Position numbers and translations under genes: made by a program. Below, piece by piece: positions 37,101 through 48,500 of a stretch of 64,000 bases of DNA. The notes beneath the pieces are model-generated. The model did no database searches. It had not been told where the DNA came from and saw nothing but the letters and a program-made list of their open reading frames with translations. Position 1 is the first letter of the stretch. Each line of letters opens with the position of its first letter. The stretch lies in the NCBI GenBank assembly GCA_037962975.1, contig CM075675.1, positions 108,340,718 to 108,404,717 of the forward strand. Direction: 5' to 3'. Source of the DNA: Clitoria ternatea (Eukaryota > Streptophyta > Magnoliopsida > Fabales > Fabaceae).

Positions 37101-39986
37101 AACATATAGTCCTATTTCCACCCATGTATATCATCGATATGAATTTATATAATTATAGTATGATCTAATGATAAAAATATATTTTATAAAAAATAATGTA
37201 ATAAGAGATTACATCATTATTAAAAATGAATATTTAGCCTTCTTCTAATTAATGGAAGAAGGATTCGAATCATTAAATTTCAACTCCTAATTCATTTCTA
37301 AAGAATAAAAAATTGAGATTTATTTTAACTATGTAAAATAAATTTAAAAAATAAAACTCCAAAAGAAAAATAAAGTACCTACTATCAATTTATTATGGTA
37401 TGACAAACCCGTAAACTAAAAAAAGTAAGATTCTAAGAGAAAAATAAAATAAAGTACCTTCTATTAATTTATTACGGCATGGTAAAATTCTCTCCCTCTG
37501 TATATATATAAATAATATAATATTATAAAATTTTAATATATAATAATTATTTAATTCATCGTAAAATTATATTTTATAATCTAAAAATTGAAAATTATAT
37601 AAAAACTGGTTTTTTAATTAAAATAAAAAATTGGGAGGTATGCCCTACCATGCTTGAAATAATATTCTGCTGAGTCAAGTCATAAGTGTAACTTACAGGA
37701 ATTAATTATAAAGAATTTGAATAATGATGCACATGACATTATTCCAAATCTGTTGTTAGCGTTATGCCAAAATTTGGTGATTATTTAAATTAATTATTGA
37801 TATGTGGAATAAAAAAAAGTAAAATAAATAAGTTTTCTAAATGTGTTACGTAACTTTTTTAACAGTTTTTTATAAGTCTTAAAAATCCACAAGAAAACAA
37901 TTTTAATGTTCTCTAATCATCAAAATTATTAAATTAGATCTTGCATATTTCCACAGAGCTGTTTTTATATACGATAAGATTTAAATATCTAACAACATAC
38001 TTAAAAGATTTAACTATAAGTTAGTTGTATCGAGTTTTATTGATTATTAAGTATGATTTTAAATTATTTTTAATAATTTTTTTTTGATAAATAATTTTTA
38101 GGTAAATTGATCTCATGTTTATTTATCAATTTTTTTCTTGATATATTTTTTTTATTTCATTATATAGTAAAATTCTAAGTATAAACATAAATCAAGAGTA
38201 ATTTTATCTCAAAGTTTATGATTTTTAGAAGAAAAAAAAGCAACCACCTATTTGAGTAGATATTCTGTAAATACAAATCATTTCCATTTTAAAATTTCCG
38301 GTAAATTTTCTAATTTTTTATATATATATATCACTAATCATAAAAATTTCTAAACTGTTTTATGAGTAAAAAAAATGTAGCCCATCCAAAGAACACCTTG
38401 CAGGCTTGCCTACGTATTAAAAAGAATCAAATAAACAAAGTGATGATGGAGAGGAGAATGAGACATATCAATCACATGAACATGAGTGCAAAATTTTGAT
38501 TTGAATTACCTCTCGAAGCTTCACATTCCAGTTTTTTAAATAGTTAGTAAGAAAATAATTTGTTTAAAATAATTTTTATAAAAAGTGATGATTAATATAA
38601 GTTCATTTATTTGGTAATTACTATAAAAACATATTTTTCTAAAACAAACTAATATTTTATTTTAACTTTTTCAATAGTTTAATAGTTTATTTAGAGAAAC
38701 CATTTAAAATAGTTTCTTTAAATAAGTTATTTTTAACTAAACTCTTTTTTCAGTTTTTTATTTTATTTTTTAAGTTTAAAGAAATAACTAAAAATTAAAC
38801 TTAAGACTAATCCCATAATTATTATGCAGAATTGTCTTCTGCAAGTAAATTTAAAGAAATGTGAAACCATGTTTCAAAGCATTGTTTGGTATATAGTTAG
38901 GGCAATAAAGTTATGAAAATAGAAAAATCTAAAAGTTAATATTGATCTTTTACGTTGTTTGAGACAATTTGATAATAATTTTTTTTTTAAAATTTAACTA
39001 ACCCCAACAAAAAACCAAACACGGAACACCCGAAAGTTACATGCAGCTACAATACGCAAACCATCGATCTTGACCATTTCCAATAATGAATGAATGGTTG
39101 ACCAAAACAACACAGCATGTAGCCACATTATGAATGGGATATTTTATTTGTATTTATTAAAGAGAGAAAAATAAAATGGAGAGAGGAATACAAAATACTA
39201 GTAAGATGGGTTAGGTGATGAAAAAAGACAAAGAATAAAACAAAATAAATTTTAAAATATATATTATATTTAGTGTGTTGGGTGCAGTGTTCCTAAGCTT
39301 TGGACGAGACTTTGGAATAAGAGCACAAAAACACGTTAGAATTTCTATGCATTGATTCATGAGTTTTCAAATAATGATTTTTAAAAAAAATATGTTGTTC
39401 TATAAAATAAGAAATAAAAAGGAATTTTTTATTGATAATTAACATTAATATAGCATTCATGTAATTTTCAATAAAAACTCTTCTCTTTGATCTCTTATTA
39501 CATAACAAGATTGTATAAGTTACAAAAAACACAAAAATAAATTATTTAATGTGCTCTGTTATAATTTTATTTTACCAAAGAAAAAGATTGATGTTTCAAC
39601 TAAAATAACTATTTAAATTTCGTAAGCTAAATGTTTACTTCAGTCATTTATATTTTGGATTTGTTTTAAATTAGTATTAGATGAGACGTGAATTTATGAC
39701 TTTTTGTATAATAAATCAATTATTAAACCATATTTTTTAATTATGTAAACCACAATTGTTTTATATACAGAGAGTATAAGATACAATTCCTTTTTTTAGG
39801 AAAGGAGGGGTGAAGGTTGATATTATAACTGCCTAAAATTTAATATTACTTTTATTTCTTAATATAAAAATTTTCAATCAACTAATTTTAATTTTTGAAA
39901 AAATTTGGTTAATATAATTAAAATTATATAATATGTTTGTAAATTATAATAGTTTTTCAAAAGTATTTTTACATACTAAGACTTAT
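34147..39986. other. Gene-free DNA left of the retrotransposon
   Basis: Nearly 6 kb of AT-rich sequence with only short meaningless frames. It contains an AACCGGTT-type repeat fragment at about 34845-34975, a cluster of TAATCGATTA motifs at 35820-35955 (listed separately), a long pyrimidine/purine-biased stretch at 36400-36560, and several short TA runs. No RNA gene was recognised. Confidence 0.6.
35820..35955. repeat. Cluster of TAATCGATTA-type palindromes
   Basis: TAATTGATTA, TAATCGATTACTC, TAATCGATTACG and TAATCGAATA recur about every 20-50 bases in this stretch. Such clusters occur in dispersed repeats of legume genomes. There are no clear ends or target duplication. Confidence 0.5.
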
Positions 39987-39991
39987 AAATC
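39987..39991. repeat. Target-site duplication, left copy
   Basis: AAATC directly abuts the left LTR and is repeated exactly at 51846-51850, directly abutting the right LTR. Five bases is the size made by Ty3/gypsy integrases. Confidence 0.93.
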
Positions 39992-40721
39992 TGATCTGTC
40001 CTGGACCGGGGTCAATAGATCCGATCTCAAGCCAGTCACGAATAGTATGTCAATACCGTCTAGTAGACCGGATGTATGTGTATCCGATGTATGTATCCGT
40101 TGTCCTTGGGTGAAGAAAGCGGATTGGGCGTCCTGGAGATCCTTTACACCGACCTAACGCGTTGAAGTGGGCGAATGGTGGTGTCACCTGCAAAGATTCT
40201 CCGACGCTCAAGTCAGTGATTATATTCCAAGTAAGGAATGTATTCAGAGAGGCATCAGTCGTAAAAGAGCTGAAGAAGCCCCCTCTCTTCAATCATGAAG
40301 TGAGTTCATATACCTGATTGGCTCGATTAACGAGGACTCGTTGGTGGGGAACCACCAACTCCCATTAGCATTATTATATTGCGCACTTACCTGCATGATT
40401 GGGTCAAGTGGCTATTTTATATTGAGCGTAGAGAATGTAGACTAGGATTAGGGAACAAGTTGACCATTCCCGTGAGCAAAATTTGGCTCGTAGTGTAGGG
40501 AATTATTGATCGATCCCTGTAGCAACAATCCTTGTCATTAGCACAGTGACGTGTGTATTGTCCGATGTCATGGTGTTATCCTGAACAACCGGTATAGGGA
40601 GAACGCCTGATACGGAATTACAGTTCGGATGTATACCGATGACACCGGTTACACGTAGATGTCTTATCAAAGACGTTGAAATATGTATAGAAGATCGGAT
40701 ACCGGTATTGAGACCGGATCA
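39992..40721 (-). repeat. 3' LTR of the retrotransposon
   Basis: 730 bp, identical to the 5' LTR apart from G instead of A at 40135 and 40349. It would supply the polyadenylation site of the genomic RNA. Open frames within it match frames in the other LTR and are not genes. Confidence 0.96.
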
Positions 40722-40723
40722 TA

Positions 40724-40740
40724 TGTCCCCTAGCTTGTGT
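40724..40740 (-). other. Candidate polypurine tract
   Basis: On the minus strand AGCTAGGGGACATA immediately precedes the 3' LTR start TGATCC. The AGGGGA core is the expected primer for plus-strand DNA synthesis, though it is short. Confidence 0.45.
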
Positions 40741-41251
40741 GAGGGACTGAATAGTTGTTCACATAAGCTACTCAACCTGCGAGAGGTCTTAATATCGGTA
40801 AGCTTACGTGTGTAACAGTTCCTTAGCATCTGTTGTCATTCGTAAAGAACCGCTCTGATTTTAATAGAAAAGACCTTTCGGTACTGTCACAACGGATTCA
40901 GACAAAGATTCGTTGTGTGAGAATTTCAAGAGTTTATTGGAATTGAAAGCTCTTGAAGTTCGTGTAACGGCTGTAAAGCGTAAATTGCGTTGCATGATTA
41001 GACATTAATGCTTTTAATCACGTGGGCAGGCAATTATTGTGTCTGAGATGAAAATCTCATTAACCGTCGTTTTGGGCTTAATGGGCCTGAAGTTTTCAAA
41101 ACTTTTGGGCCCAGTGGATAGCCCTTTGCTGAGTTGCTATCGTTTTGGCGCCCAAGAATTTGGAACGGTTGTGTCGTTTCGCTTGTGAACAGGTACGTTT
41201 TATCGAGAACGACACAACTTCAAGAGGAGGTAACCGGTCCTCTTTGTTTCC

Positions 41252-41259
41252 TATAAAAG
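41252..41259 (+). promoter_or_regulatory. TATA-like box of the antisense gene
   Basis: TATAAAAG lies 189 bp upstream of the antisense ORF start, on the strand opposite to Gag-Pol. It would allow the antisense gene to be transcribed independently of the LTR promoter. Confidence 0.5.
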
Positions 41260-41440
41260 GAATACTTAGTGGATTCTGGGTTCCATTTGCTTTTGCTTTC
41301 TCAACGAAACTCTGCAAAAATTTTGCAAGGAAGTTTATCACCTACATTGCGAGGGTTTCTTCGTTCCTCAAATTCATCACTGTCATCTGAGGTAACTATC
41401 TTTTCCTTGTCGCTTTAGTTTCTCTTTTCAATATTTGAGA

Positions 41441-44006
41441 ATGCCTAGGAAGGGTGTTAGCTTCAGTGGCGTTGGCCCTAGAGGAAGAGGAGGAAGGGCT
41501 TTGACTCAAAACCCTAGCGTTCATGGTGGGAGGATTCCAGTGATCCTTCAGTCGAGATCACAAAATACAGAGAGGGAGGGGTCACAATATCAAAGGCGAA
41601 GGGTGATTATACCCTCTTCAGGGTCTTCCTCCTCTAGTGAGAGTGTCGAGAGTGGGGATTTATATGTCTCTGATGATGTGGAATTTTATCGCAGCATCAA
41701 GGCTTTCACAATGGTGACAAAGAAAGCTACTGGGAGGAAGTCGTCTGAAGGGGAATCCCCTTCCGAGAAGCATATCTTGAAGACCCAATCCGGCCTCTGC
41801 AATGTGGTTGCACACCGGATAGATTGGGTGAAATTCCAACAGAAACGCCCATTCAGCTGGGTGGCTGAGGAGTTTCGTGAAATAGCATCAGTTCATGCTC
41901 AAGAGGGGGGAGCGGAGTTGGAGCCGCGTTTCACGGTCTTCAAGAGGGATAAATACAAGAAGTGCTTCGTGGTGATAGCCCCGTTGCCATCCGATCGAAT
42001 TTGTCATATCCCGGACGAAAGGTCCTTGTATATGTATGACTTTTTATTTTTGAACCTTGGTGTGCGGTTTCCCCTTTCGAAGTTTCAGATGGGGGTTCTG
42101 AGATTCCTGGACTGTGCTCCTTCACAGCTTCACCCCAACGGATGGGGATTAGTCCGCTCTCTTGAGGTGCTTGGGGAGCACTTCAACTTCAAGCCGACGG
42201 TGGCCATGCTCTTTTATTTTGCCCAAGTGGTCCGTCGTGCAAATAAAGAGAAGGGGGGAGTGAGCTTGATATCCCTCCGGACTCTCTCAAAGGTTATCAA
42301 CTTTGAGGCGTACACTGACTCCGCCAAAGTTGATGGACATTCATTCAAGTCTTATTTCACGAAGATTAGCGTTCACCCTGACGAGTCAGTTTTTTGGTTA
42401 ACTGAAGATGGGCTTCCGAAGTTCCCAGTGGCTTGGACGCATGAACACTTTTTGCTGACCTCCCAGGCGTACTACACTGAGGAGGATGAACTAAGCCCGT
42501 CTTCAGTTTCCGTTCTTTCCGCCCTTCAATCTTACACCGCCTCGCATCAATTTTTCTCTTGCAGGCGTTTGTTAGGATCGTGGTCTACCCGCGAGGAATA
42601 TCTGCGTAATTTTCCTGCTAATATTCATATTTTATCGCATCATGCCTTGAAGTAGTTGATTTCTAACCGTGTTGCTTGGTTTTGCAGTTGAAATTGAAGC
42701 TGCGTCTCCAGAGATGGAAAAACTGAAAGGGCTCAAAGCTGGAGCGAATTCCGTGGCAGCTGAAAATGACATTCAAGCGAAACGGAATTCGAAGAAAGCC
42801 ACAGCGGAGACCATCATTTTAACCTCATCTGCTGGTGACGATATTCCCTTACTGGAGGGCGGATCTGAGAAGGTTGTGGCTGAGAAGGTCGGAGAAAAGA
42901 AGAAAACTATAAAACGCGGTTCCTCAAGGACCTCGGATCGTCAACCCTCTCCGAAAAAACAAAAAATTTCAAGTGAGAGTGCTGATCCGGAGCCTTCAAA
43001 GGGAAAGAAAGTGGAAAGATCCGCTCTGGATGTAGGGTCCACTCCGGATGCTCCTGGCGACGGGATCACCTATGGTGCAAAGCCAATAACGACTTACTTT
43101 GCACCAAAAGTTACTCGCCCCCTTCAAAGTAGCTCCGGTCTTGCACAATATCTGGTATACGAGGGTTCTGTTCCTGAGGCCGTTCCTGAGACTCCGTACA
43201 AGCTGAAGCCCTCATTGATGAGCGATGAAGTAGCCAAAGCTTGCGATGCCGGACAGAAGCACCTGGCAGAATTATCCGGGCTCCTAAGATCGGTTCGCAA
43301 GCTTCCAGAAGAGAATGAGAGGCTGAGCTCGTTGGTTGGCAAGGTTAATGACCTTAGCGTTGCTGCTGCTAAGGACAAGGCAACCATCCTTCGTTTAGAA
43401 AGTAAATTAGAAGCTTCCAAAGAGGAAGGATATAAGAAGGATGAAGAAATTGTCAGGCTAAAACATCTTGCCAAGGAGTTGGAGGCCCAAGTAGCTGATC
43501 AAAAGAAAATCAATTCCGACCTCCACTCCGGTTTTTGTGCGGAGAAGGAACGCTCTTCAAAGCTGGAAGAGGAGCTTAAGGAAGTCAAAGTTGTTTATGC
43601 TCGAGGAACCGAAGATTGGTCGCGTAAGGAGAAGGAGCTGCTCTCAAAGTTGGCGGACACAAAAGCGGAATTTGACGAGGCTGTGGATATGTGCGATCAG
43701 GCAGTCAAGGAATCCTTTGGGTTGGCTGTTCATCAAATTCAATACCGGAATCCCAAGGTGAAACTTAATCTGAATGGTATTGACCCGTTCTATGAGTTTC
43801 ATCAAGGGAAACTGGTGGCCATAGTTGATAAGCGTCATGAAAGTCCGCCTAGCACTCCTTATAAGTTCGCTCCTTTACCTGCAGGCCAATCGATGGGACC
43901 TTCATTCCTGAAGCCCATAAGCACAGGAACGAGCTCTCGCACTGAAGAAGGCAAGGCCGGAGGCAAAGGCAAAGGGAAAGAAGGAGATTCAAGCCAGAGA
44001 AAGTAG
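41441..44006 (+). CDS. Antisense ORF protein of the retrotransposon, with a predicted 82-bp intron
   Basis: The unit lies inside the element on the strand opposite to Gag-Pol. Two open stretches are separated by a stop at 42653-42655. A GT-AG intron at 42606-42687 (donor CTGC|GTAATT, acceptor TTTTGCAG, a branch-like TTCTAAC between) removes that stop and keeps the frame, giving about 827 residues. The first half is globular (motifs PFSWVAEEF, RFPLSKFQ, LHPNGWGLV) and resembles plant proteins annotated as putative gypsy-type transposon (Transposase_28). The second half is low-complexity, Lys/Glu/Ser-rich, then a long coiled coil (about 43290-43720) and a Gly/Lys-rich end. Such antisense ORFs are known in Tat-lineage elements; their function is unknown. 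AATAAA follows at 44105. The true start is ATG at 41441. Confidence 0.8.
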
Positions 44007-44104
44007 CGCCCTTCCCTGTTTCCTTTTTCATTTTATTGATTCAAATTCGCTGTGTTCCGGGATCAGCTCCGGATTATTATACGAATTGTAATTCTCATTT
44101 AATC

Positions 44105-44110
44105 AATAAA
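44105..44110 (+). terminator. Poly(A) signal of the antisense gene
   Basis: AATAAA lies 99 bp beyond the stop codon of the antisense ORF, on the same strand and preceded by T-rich sequence. It completes a self-contained transcription unit within the element. Confidence 0.55.
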
Positions 44111-44639
44111 AGGGTTTTTTACCTCCATTTTTGTTTAGTGAAAAACAACTTTAATAGAGGGATCGCATGTGTATTGAATCATTCCGAATTTAAGTAATGA
44201 AGATCGGTTTGTAAAACAAAATCTCCATACCGGACTTATACATGCGAGATGGATTTCTCAATAAGATCACCGCTTGTCAGGGAACACATCATTGTTACAA
44301 GAACGGCTTAAGGGGAATGATTGTGAGATCGTTTAGACGAGAGTTCATTCCTCAAGATATTCGTTAAACCGTTGATGTTGTCCCCCAGTATCATTGGGTG
44401 ATTATCACTTTGAATAAACTCTGAGTAAAATTTTCTCGTGAGAGTTTTTAAGAGTGAGGATTTAAAATAGACATTCCTCCTCAAATATTTCCGACTGAGA
44501 GATTTCAGGTGAATATGCCTTAGATTATGGCGTACCCGAGTGAATTGTTTGTGTCGGAGTTCATGAGTTAGTTATAAAACTTCCAAATAAAGAACTTCAT
44601 AAGAAAGTATTAATCTGGAGTTCAGTATAACTTACTTGT

Positions 44640-45250
44640 TGTGTTTGGAGTTCGGTTTGATCCTACTGTCCATGTCATATTTGGTGTTCGGTTGAATCCT
44701 ACTAGCCGTTCTTCAATTGGTCTTTGGTTTTACCCAATGATGATTCTTCACCGACGTTCGGTTAATCCTACTAGTCGTACTCAGAGTTCGGTTTAATCCT
44801 ACAATCCGAGCCTTCAATACGGGGTTTAGATCAGGGCTAATCCTGAACCTACTGCGCCCGTCACTTGGGGTTCAGCGTGGTCTTGAAGAAAAACCAGCTT
44901 ACTGCGCCCAAGCCTTCGCATGGGGTTCGGTTTGTGGCCTTGAATAAGGACCAGCCCTACAACCCATGTAGTCTTCGAATGAGGTTCGGTTTGTGGCCTT
45001 GAATAAGGACCAGCCCTACAACCCATGTAGTCTTCGAATGGGGTTCGGTTTGTGGCCTTGAAGAAGGACCAGCCCTACAACCCATGCCCTGAGGTTCGGT
45101 TTAATCCTACAACTCAGGTCTTCACCGACGTTCGGTTTATCCTACTAGTCGTACTCAGAGTTCGGTTTAATCCTACAATCTGAGCCTTCATCGGTGTTCA
45201 GCCAAACTTACTAACCGTACCCAGAGTTCGGTTTAATCCTACAATCTGGG
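44640..45250. repeat. Tandem repeats in the retrotransposon spacer
   Basis: A 59-bp unit starts at 44922, 44981 and 45040 (core GGTTCGGTTTGTGGCCTTGA), nearly three copies to about 45089. On both sides are shorter related units with the core TTCGGTTTAATCCTAC, each followed by an A-C/T-TC-GAGCCTTCA-like stretch, from about 44650 to 45250. The units share the GTTCGG heart, so the 59-bp repeat probably grew from the shorter one. The stretch lies between the antisense gene and pol, the position where Retand elements carry amplified tandem repeats. Confidence 0.88.
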
Positions 45251-45269
45251 CCTTCAATATTTACACACT

Positions 45270-45425
45270 CGAGGAGTTACATCGTCAATTACAGAATGAG
45301 TAATTGAGATCATCCGTCCTGAGTATGTTCTTGTGCGTTGCGCATATTCGAAGAGTTACATCGTCAACTACAGAATAAGTAGCTGAGATCATCCGTCCTG
45401 AATATGCTTCTGTACACCGGATAAA
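45270..45425. repeat. Two-copy direct repeat, about 81 bp
   Basis: Copies start at about 45270 and 45351 and share GAGTTACATCGTCAA, TACAGAAT and GAGATCATCCGTCCTGA. They lie between the tandem repeats and the end of pol. Confidence 0.75.
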
Positions 45426-45578
45426 CTGAAAATCACAGCATAAGAAAAACTCGAAAGAGTTAAATTGTTATGAGAGATTCTTATTAAATCAAAAATAAGA
45501 ATTACAAGGAGAGCGTAGCTGTGAAAATAAATTCTCCAGTATTCAATCCAAGATAAGGATAAGAGAGTGTAGAAACAG

Positions 45579-48500
45579 CTAGCTATAGTAGATGCGCAAG
45601 TTTTGGGTGTTCCATTTGTTTCGGATTGGAGTGCCATCAAGGTTTTCAAGGCGATAAGAGCCTTTGCCAGTGACCTCGGATACCCTGTATGGGCCTTCCC
45701 AGTTTGGGGCTAATTTGCCTTGATGGGCGAATTTGTTCCCTATACTTGCTTTCCTCAAAACCAAATCTCCAACGTTGAAAGTCCTTGATTGGACTCGTTT
45801 GTTGTACCGGAGAGCAACTTTGGCTTTGATGGCTTGATCTCTGATGAAAGCGTCTTCTCTGAGTTCTTGTATGACATCCATTTCAGATGCCAAGTTAGCA
45901 TTGTTGGTTTCTTCAGAGAAGTACTTAACTCTTGTGGAAGCAATTTGCAGTTCCACAGGTATCATTGCCTCGACCCCGTATGTTAGGCGATATGGGGATT
46001 CGTTGGTGGATGAATGAGGCGTTGTCCGATATGCCCATAGGACATGACACAGCTGGTCTGTCCATCCGCCCTTGGCTTCACCAAGGCGCTTCTTTAGTCC
46101 CTTAAGCACCTCCCTGTTGGCCACTTCAGCCTGACCATTAGTTTGGGGATGTTCGACGGATGAGAATATTTGGGTTATTCCTAACCCTTCAAGCAAATCT
46201 GTGAATTTTCTATCCGTGAACTGGGTGCCATTGTCTGTGACAATCCGTGCTGGGACCCTGAACCGTGTTATGATGTTTTCATACATGAAACGGCGAGTTC
46301 GGGCTGAAGTAATATGCACCACCGGCTCTGCTTTTATCCACTTAGTGAAATAATCGACCCCTACAATGAGATATTTGATGCCCCCAGGAGCAGTTGGAAA
46401 GGGGCCCAAAATATCCAATCCCCATTGGTAGAAAGGCCATGGAACAGCGGATGTGAAGAGTTCTTCCGCCGGTGTGTGGTGTAGGTTAGAGAATTTTTGG
46501 CAAGCGTCGCATTTTTTGACGAAGTCAATGGAGTCTTGCTTCATTGTGGGCCACCAGTATCCAGCTCTGAGGATTTTTCGCATTAAGCTTCTTCCTCCGG
46601 CGTGGTGTCCACTTTGTCCTCCATGCACTTCCTCCATTACACCTTGCACCTCATCCTCTTTGAGACAAATTAAATAGGGCACAGAGAGTGCCCTTCTGTA
46701 GAGATTACCATCAATCATAGTGAAATACGGTAATTCTCTCCTTAACCTCGTCTTTTCCTTCTCATCTGTGGGTAGCTGTCCATCAGCCAAATAACGGATG
46801 TAAGGAGCCATCCATGTATCTCCGTAAAGGGAGTCAGTCATTATGGCGTTTAGAGAAGGGAAAAGAGGGATGCTGGGCGACGTTAGCGTGCTTTGAACCA
46901 GAGTAGTGGTGCTACCCGGTCGTTTAGTGCTTGCTAACCTGGAGAGTATATCTGCTCTCGTATTCTCTTCACGTGGAACATGCTTGAACTCCACCTTTGA
47001 GAATTTCTCAGTCAACTCCTTGACACAGTTCAAGTATAATTGGAGTTGAGGTTCGCGAGCTTGATATTCTCCTAAGATCTGTGAAATCACCAGCTGTGAA
47101 TCGCTACAGAGTGTCGCCTCAGAAGCTCCGATGTCAATTGCAGCTCTTAGCTCGGCCAAGCAAGCTTCGTACTCAGCCTGGTTGTTGGATGTTTTGAAAT
47201 TGAAACGAAGGGAGATCTCCAGGTGTACTCCGTCATCACTTTCGAGAACTACACCTGCTCCAGAGCCTCTTTGGTTTGATGAACCATCAACGTAAATGGT
47301 CCAATGGACTCGAGGGTAATCCGGATCAGTCCCTGTCATTTCCACAATAAAGTCAGCCAGGACTTGAGCTTTAATAGCGCTGCGGGGTTCGTAGGATATA
47401 TCAAACTCAGAGAGTTCAATAGACCATTTGATCATCCTCCCAGCAAGATCGGGCTTGATTAAGACAGAACGGAGTGGCAAATCCGTTCTCACTATGATTG
47501 GATGGGCGTGAAAGTACGGACGCAACCGTCGTGAGGCCCAAACAACAGCGAGGGCGGCCTTTTCAATTTTTTGATACCGGATCTCAGCACCTTGCAAGGT
47601 CTTGCTAGTGAAATAGACCGGTCTTTGTCCATCAGGAGTTTCTTTTATCAAGGCAACGCCCAAAGCTTCATCTGAAATAGCCAAGTACAGAATGAGTGTG
47701 TCTTCGGGGTCAGGCTTTGTGAGAATGGGAGGTTTGGACAACACCTCCTTAAGCTCTTGGAAAGCTTTTTCTTGTTCCTGTCCCCACTCGAATTTCTTGG
47801 ACTTTTTCAGTATTTTGTACAGGGGGAGCGACCTGTGAGCCATCTTCGGCATGAATCGTGCCAAAGCTGCTACCTTGCCATTCAGGGATTGGACTTCTTT
47901 GAGATTCTTAGGACTTTGCATGTCTAGAATCGTTTGGCACTTCCCTGGATTGGCTTCTATACCACGTTGAGTTAACATGAAACCCAAAAATTTCCCAGCA
48001 GGGACAGCAAATGTGCACTTCATTGGGTTCAGCCTCATGTTAAATTGTCTCAAACGGGTGAATACTTGGCGCAGGTCTTCAATATGATCGCCACCAACCG
48101 GTGTCTTTGCTATTATGTCGTCAATGTATACTTCAACAAGTTTGGTGTGCATACCTTCGAAAACCTTGTTGATCATGCGCTGATATGTCGCCCCAGCGTT
48201 TTTCAGGCCAAAGGGCATGACTGTATAGCAAAAGACACCACGATCATTTATGAAAGCTGTCTTCTCTTGATCCTCTTCGCACATCGGAATTTGGTTGTAA
48301 CCAGAATAAGCGTCCATGAAGCTCAGGTATTGGTAACCAGAGGAATCATCTACCATCCGATCTATATTAGGAAGAGGATAAGGATCTTTTGGACAGCAGC
48401 GGTTGAGGTCCACGTAGTCAATGCACATTCTCCATTTACCATTGGATTTAGGGACCATCACCACATTCGAAAGCCAAGAGGAATATCGGATTTCCTTGAT

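Noticed and set aside
40050..40292. 80-codon frame in the left LTR (and its twin at 51174-51416)
   Set aside because: Both are the same LTR sequence; LTRs carry signals, not this protein, and no family is recognised.
41435..41440. Upstream TTG as the start of the antisense ORF
   Set aside because: Plant nuclear genes start at ATG; the first one in frame is at 41441, in the context AGAATGCC.
42653..42668. Stop codon splitting the antisense ORF, read as evidence of a dead gene
   Set aside because: A good GT-AG intron of 82 bp spans the stop and keeps both frames joined, so the break is better explained by splicing than by decay.
44640..45250. CRISPR-like array
   Set aside because: The units are contiguous tandem repeats without unique spacers, inside a plant retrotransposon.
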